Source: Gemmatimonadota bacterium (GTDB lineage: Bacteria > Gemmatimonadota > Gemmatimonadetes > Gemmatimonadales > Gemmatimonadaceae). Taken from it: 5,651 nt of DNA. Every line of letters begins with the position of its first letter. Position 1 is the stretch's first letter. The stretch lies in the NCBI GenBank assembly GCA_029884515.1, contig JAOUHR010000150.1, positions 1 to 5,651 of the forward strand, given 5' to 3'. Positions 5,499 through 5,651 of the stretch are shown here, in pieces. A program made the position numbers and the translations under genes. The notes beneath the pieces are model-generated. The model made no database searches. It was not told the DNA's origin and saw only the letters and a program-made list of their open reading frames with translations.

Positions 5499-5651
5499 TG
5501 CGCGCCACCACCGCGGTGATCCTCGCACGCGGACTCGGCACGCGCATGCGGGCCGAGGAGGAGGCGGCGCTCACGGAGGAGCAGCGGTCCGCCGCAGGAC
5601 GCGGGGCCAAGGGACTGATGCCGGTGGCCGGCCGTCCGCTGCTCGACCACG
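5498..5651 (+). CDS. Nucleotidyltransferase (NTP_transferase family), N-terminal part, runs off the window
   Basis: Only 51 residues are present. They show the start of a sugar-phosphate nucleotidyltransferase: a beta-strand AVILARGLGTRMR (6-18), then AKGLMPVAGRPLLDH (37-51), the equivalent of the usual G-x-G-T-R ... P-K-x-L-x-P-V-x-G-x-P block. Three points differ from the 1231 gene: arginine (R11) where the first glycine usually is, alanine instead of proline before the conserved lysine (K38), and a longer, acidic segment (residues 19-36, rich in E and A) between the two motifs. ATG 5498 overlaps the symporter stop (TGATG), implying translational coupling; GTG 5495 is in frame but less likely. 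AAGGGG at 5475-5480 is too far to be a standard ribosome binding site. Substrate unknown; the context suggests activation or recycling of a sugar brought in by the symporter, or an unrelated pathway. Confidence 0.85.
   Translation, partial: MRATTAVILARGLGTRMRAEEEAALTEEQRSAAGRGAKGLMPVAGRPLLDH

Noticed and set aside
3726..5528. A 600-codon open frame on the minus strand opposite the symporter
   Set aside because: Its translation is low-complexity, rich in R, H, D, E and P, with no recognisable fold. It mirrors the codon bias of the symporter gene, whose family motifs are clear, and is expected in very GC-rich DNA.

Overview
The window is very GC-rich bacterial DNA with tightly packed genes, all on the + strand. 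There are seven protein-coding genes: the 3' end of one, five complete, and the 5' start of another. I see no RNA genes, insertion sequences or CRISPR arrays. The composition, the Tat-exported GH109-type protein next to an SSS symporter, and the gene style fit a Gemmatimonadota-like bacterium. That placement is an inference of moderate to low confidence; Acidobacteriota, Myxococcota and related soil lineages are alternatives.

Left block (1-2223): the end of atpH (F1Fo ATP synthase delta subunit) is followed 4 nt later by a NapG/MauM-type ferredoxin with four [4Fe-4S] cysteine motifs. This overlaps (ATGA) a small phosphomannose-isomerase-type cupin, which overlaps (GTGA) a sugar-1-phosphate nucleotidyltransferase with a C-terminal left-handed beta-helix. 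The spacings indicate one translationally coupled transcript. The cupin and nucleotidyltransferase resemble the two halves of type II phosphomannose isomerase/GDP-mannose pyrophosphorylase, although the nucleotidyltransferase has its own hexapeptide-repeat tail. They probably make or handle an activated sugar for surface polysaccharide. The atpH-ferredoxin link is unexpected because atpA usually follows atpH.

A 64-nt gap (2224-2287) holds a small GC-rich hairpin and a possible -10 element so close to the next ATG that the mRNA may be leaderless.

Right block (2288-5651): a Tat-exported Gfo/Idh/MocA protein of the GH109 (NAD-dependent glycosidase, alpha-N-acetylgalactosaminidase type) family is followed by a 61-nt gap. 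That gap carries a G-less tandem repeat containing two copies of the anti-Shine-Dalgarno core CACCTCC. Next comes a sodium:solute symporter of the SSS family, then the start of a second, different nucleotidyltransferase overlapping the symporter stop (TGATG). The block reads as a glycan-scavenging unit: an exported enzyme releases an amino sugar or related sugar and the symporter imports it. The last gene could activate or recycle a sugar, but its substrate cannot be read from the sequence.

I found no clearly unprecedented system. The most interesting items are the GH109-symporter-nucleotidyltransferase cluster, the anti-SD-like repeat, the putative leaderless start, and the NapG-like protein with a twin-arginine motif but no hydrophobic segment.
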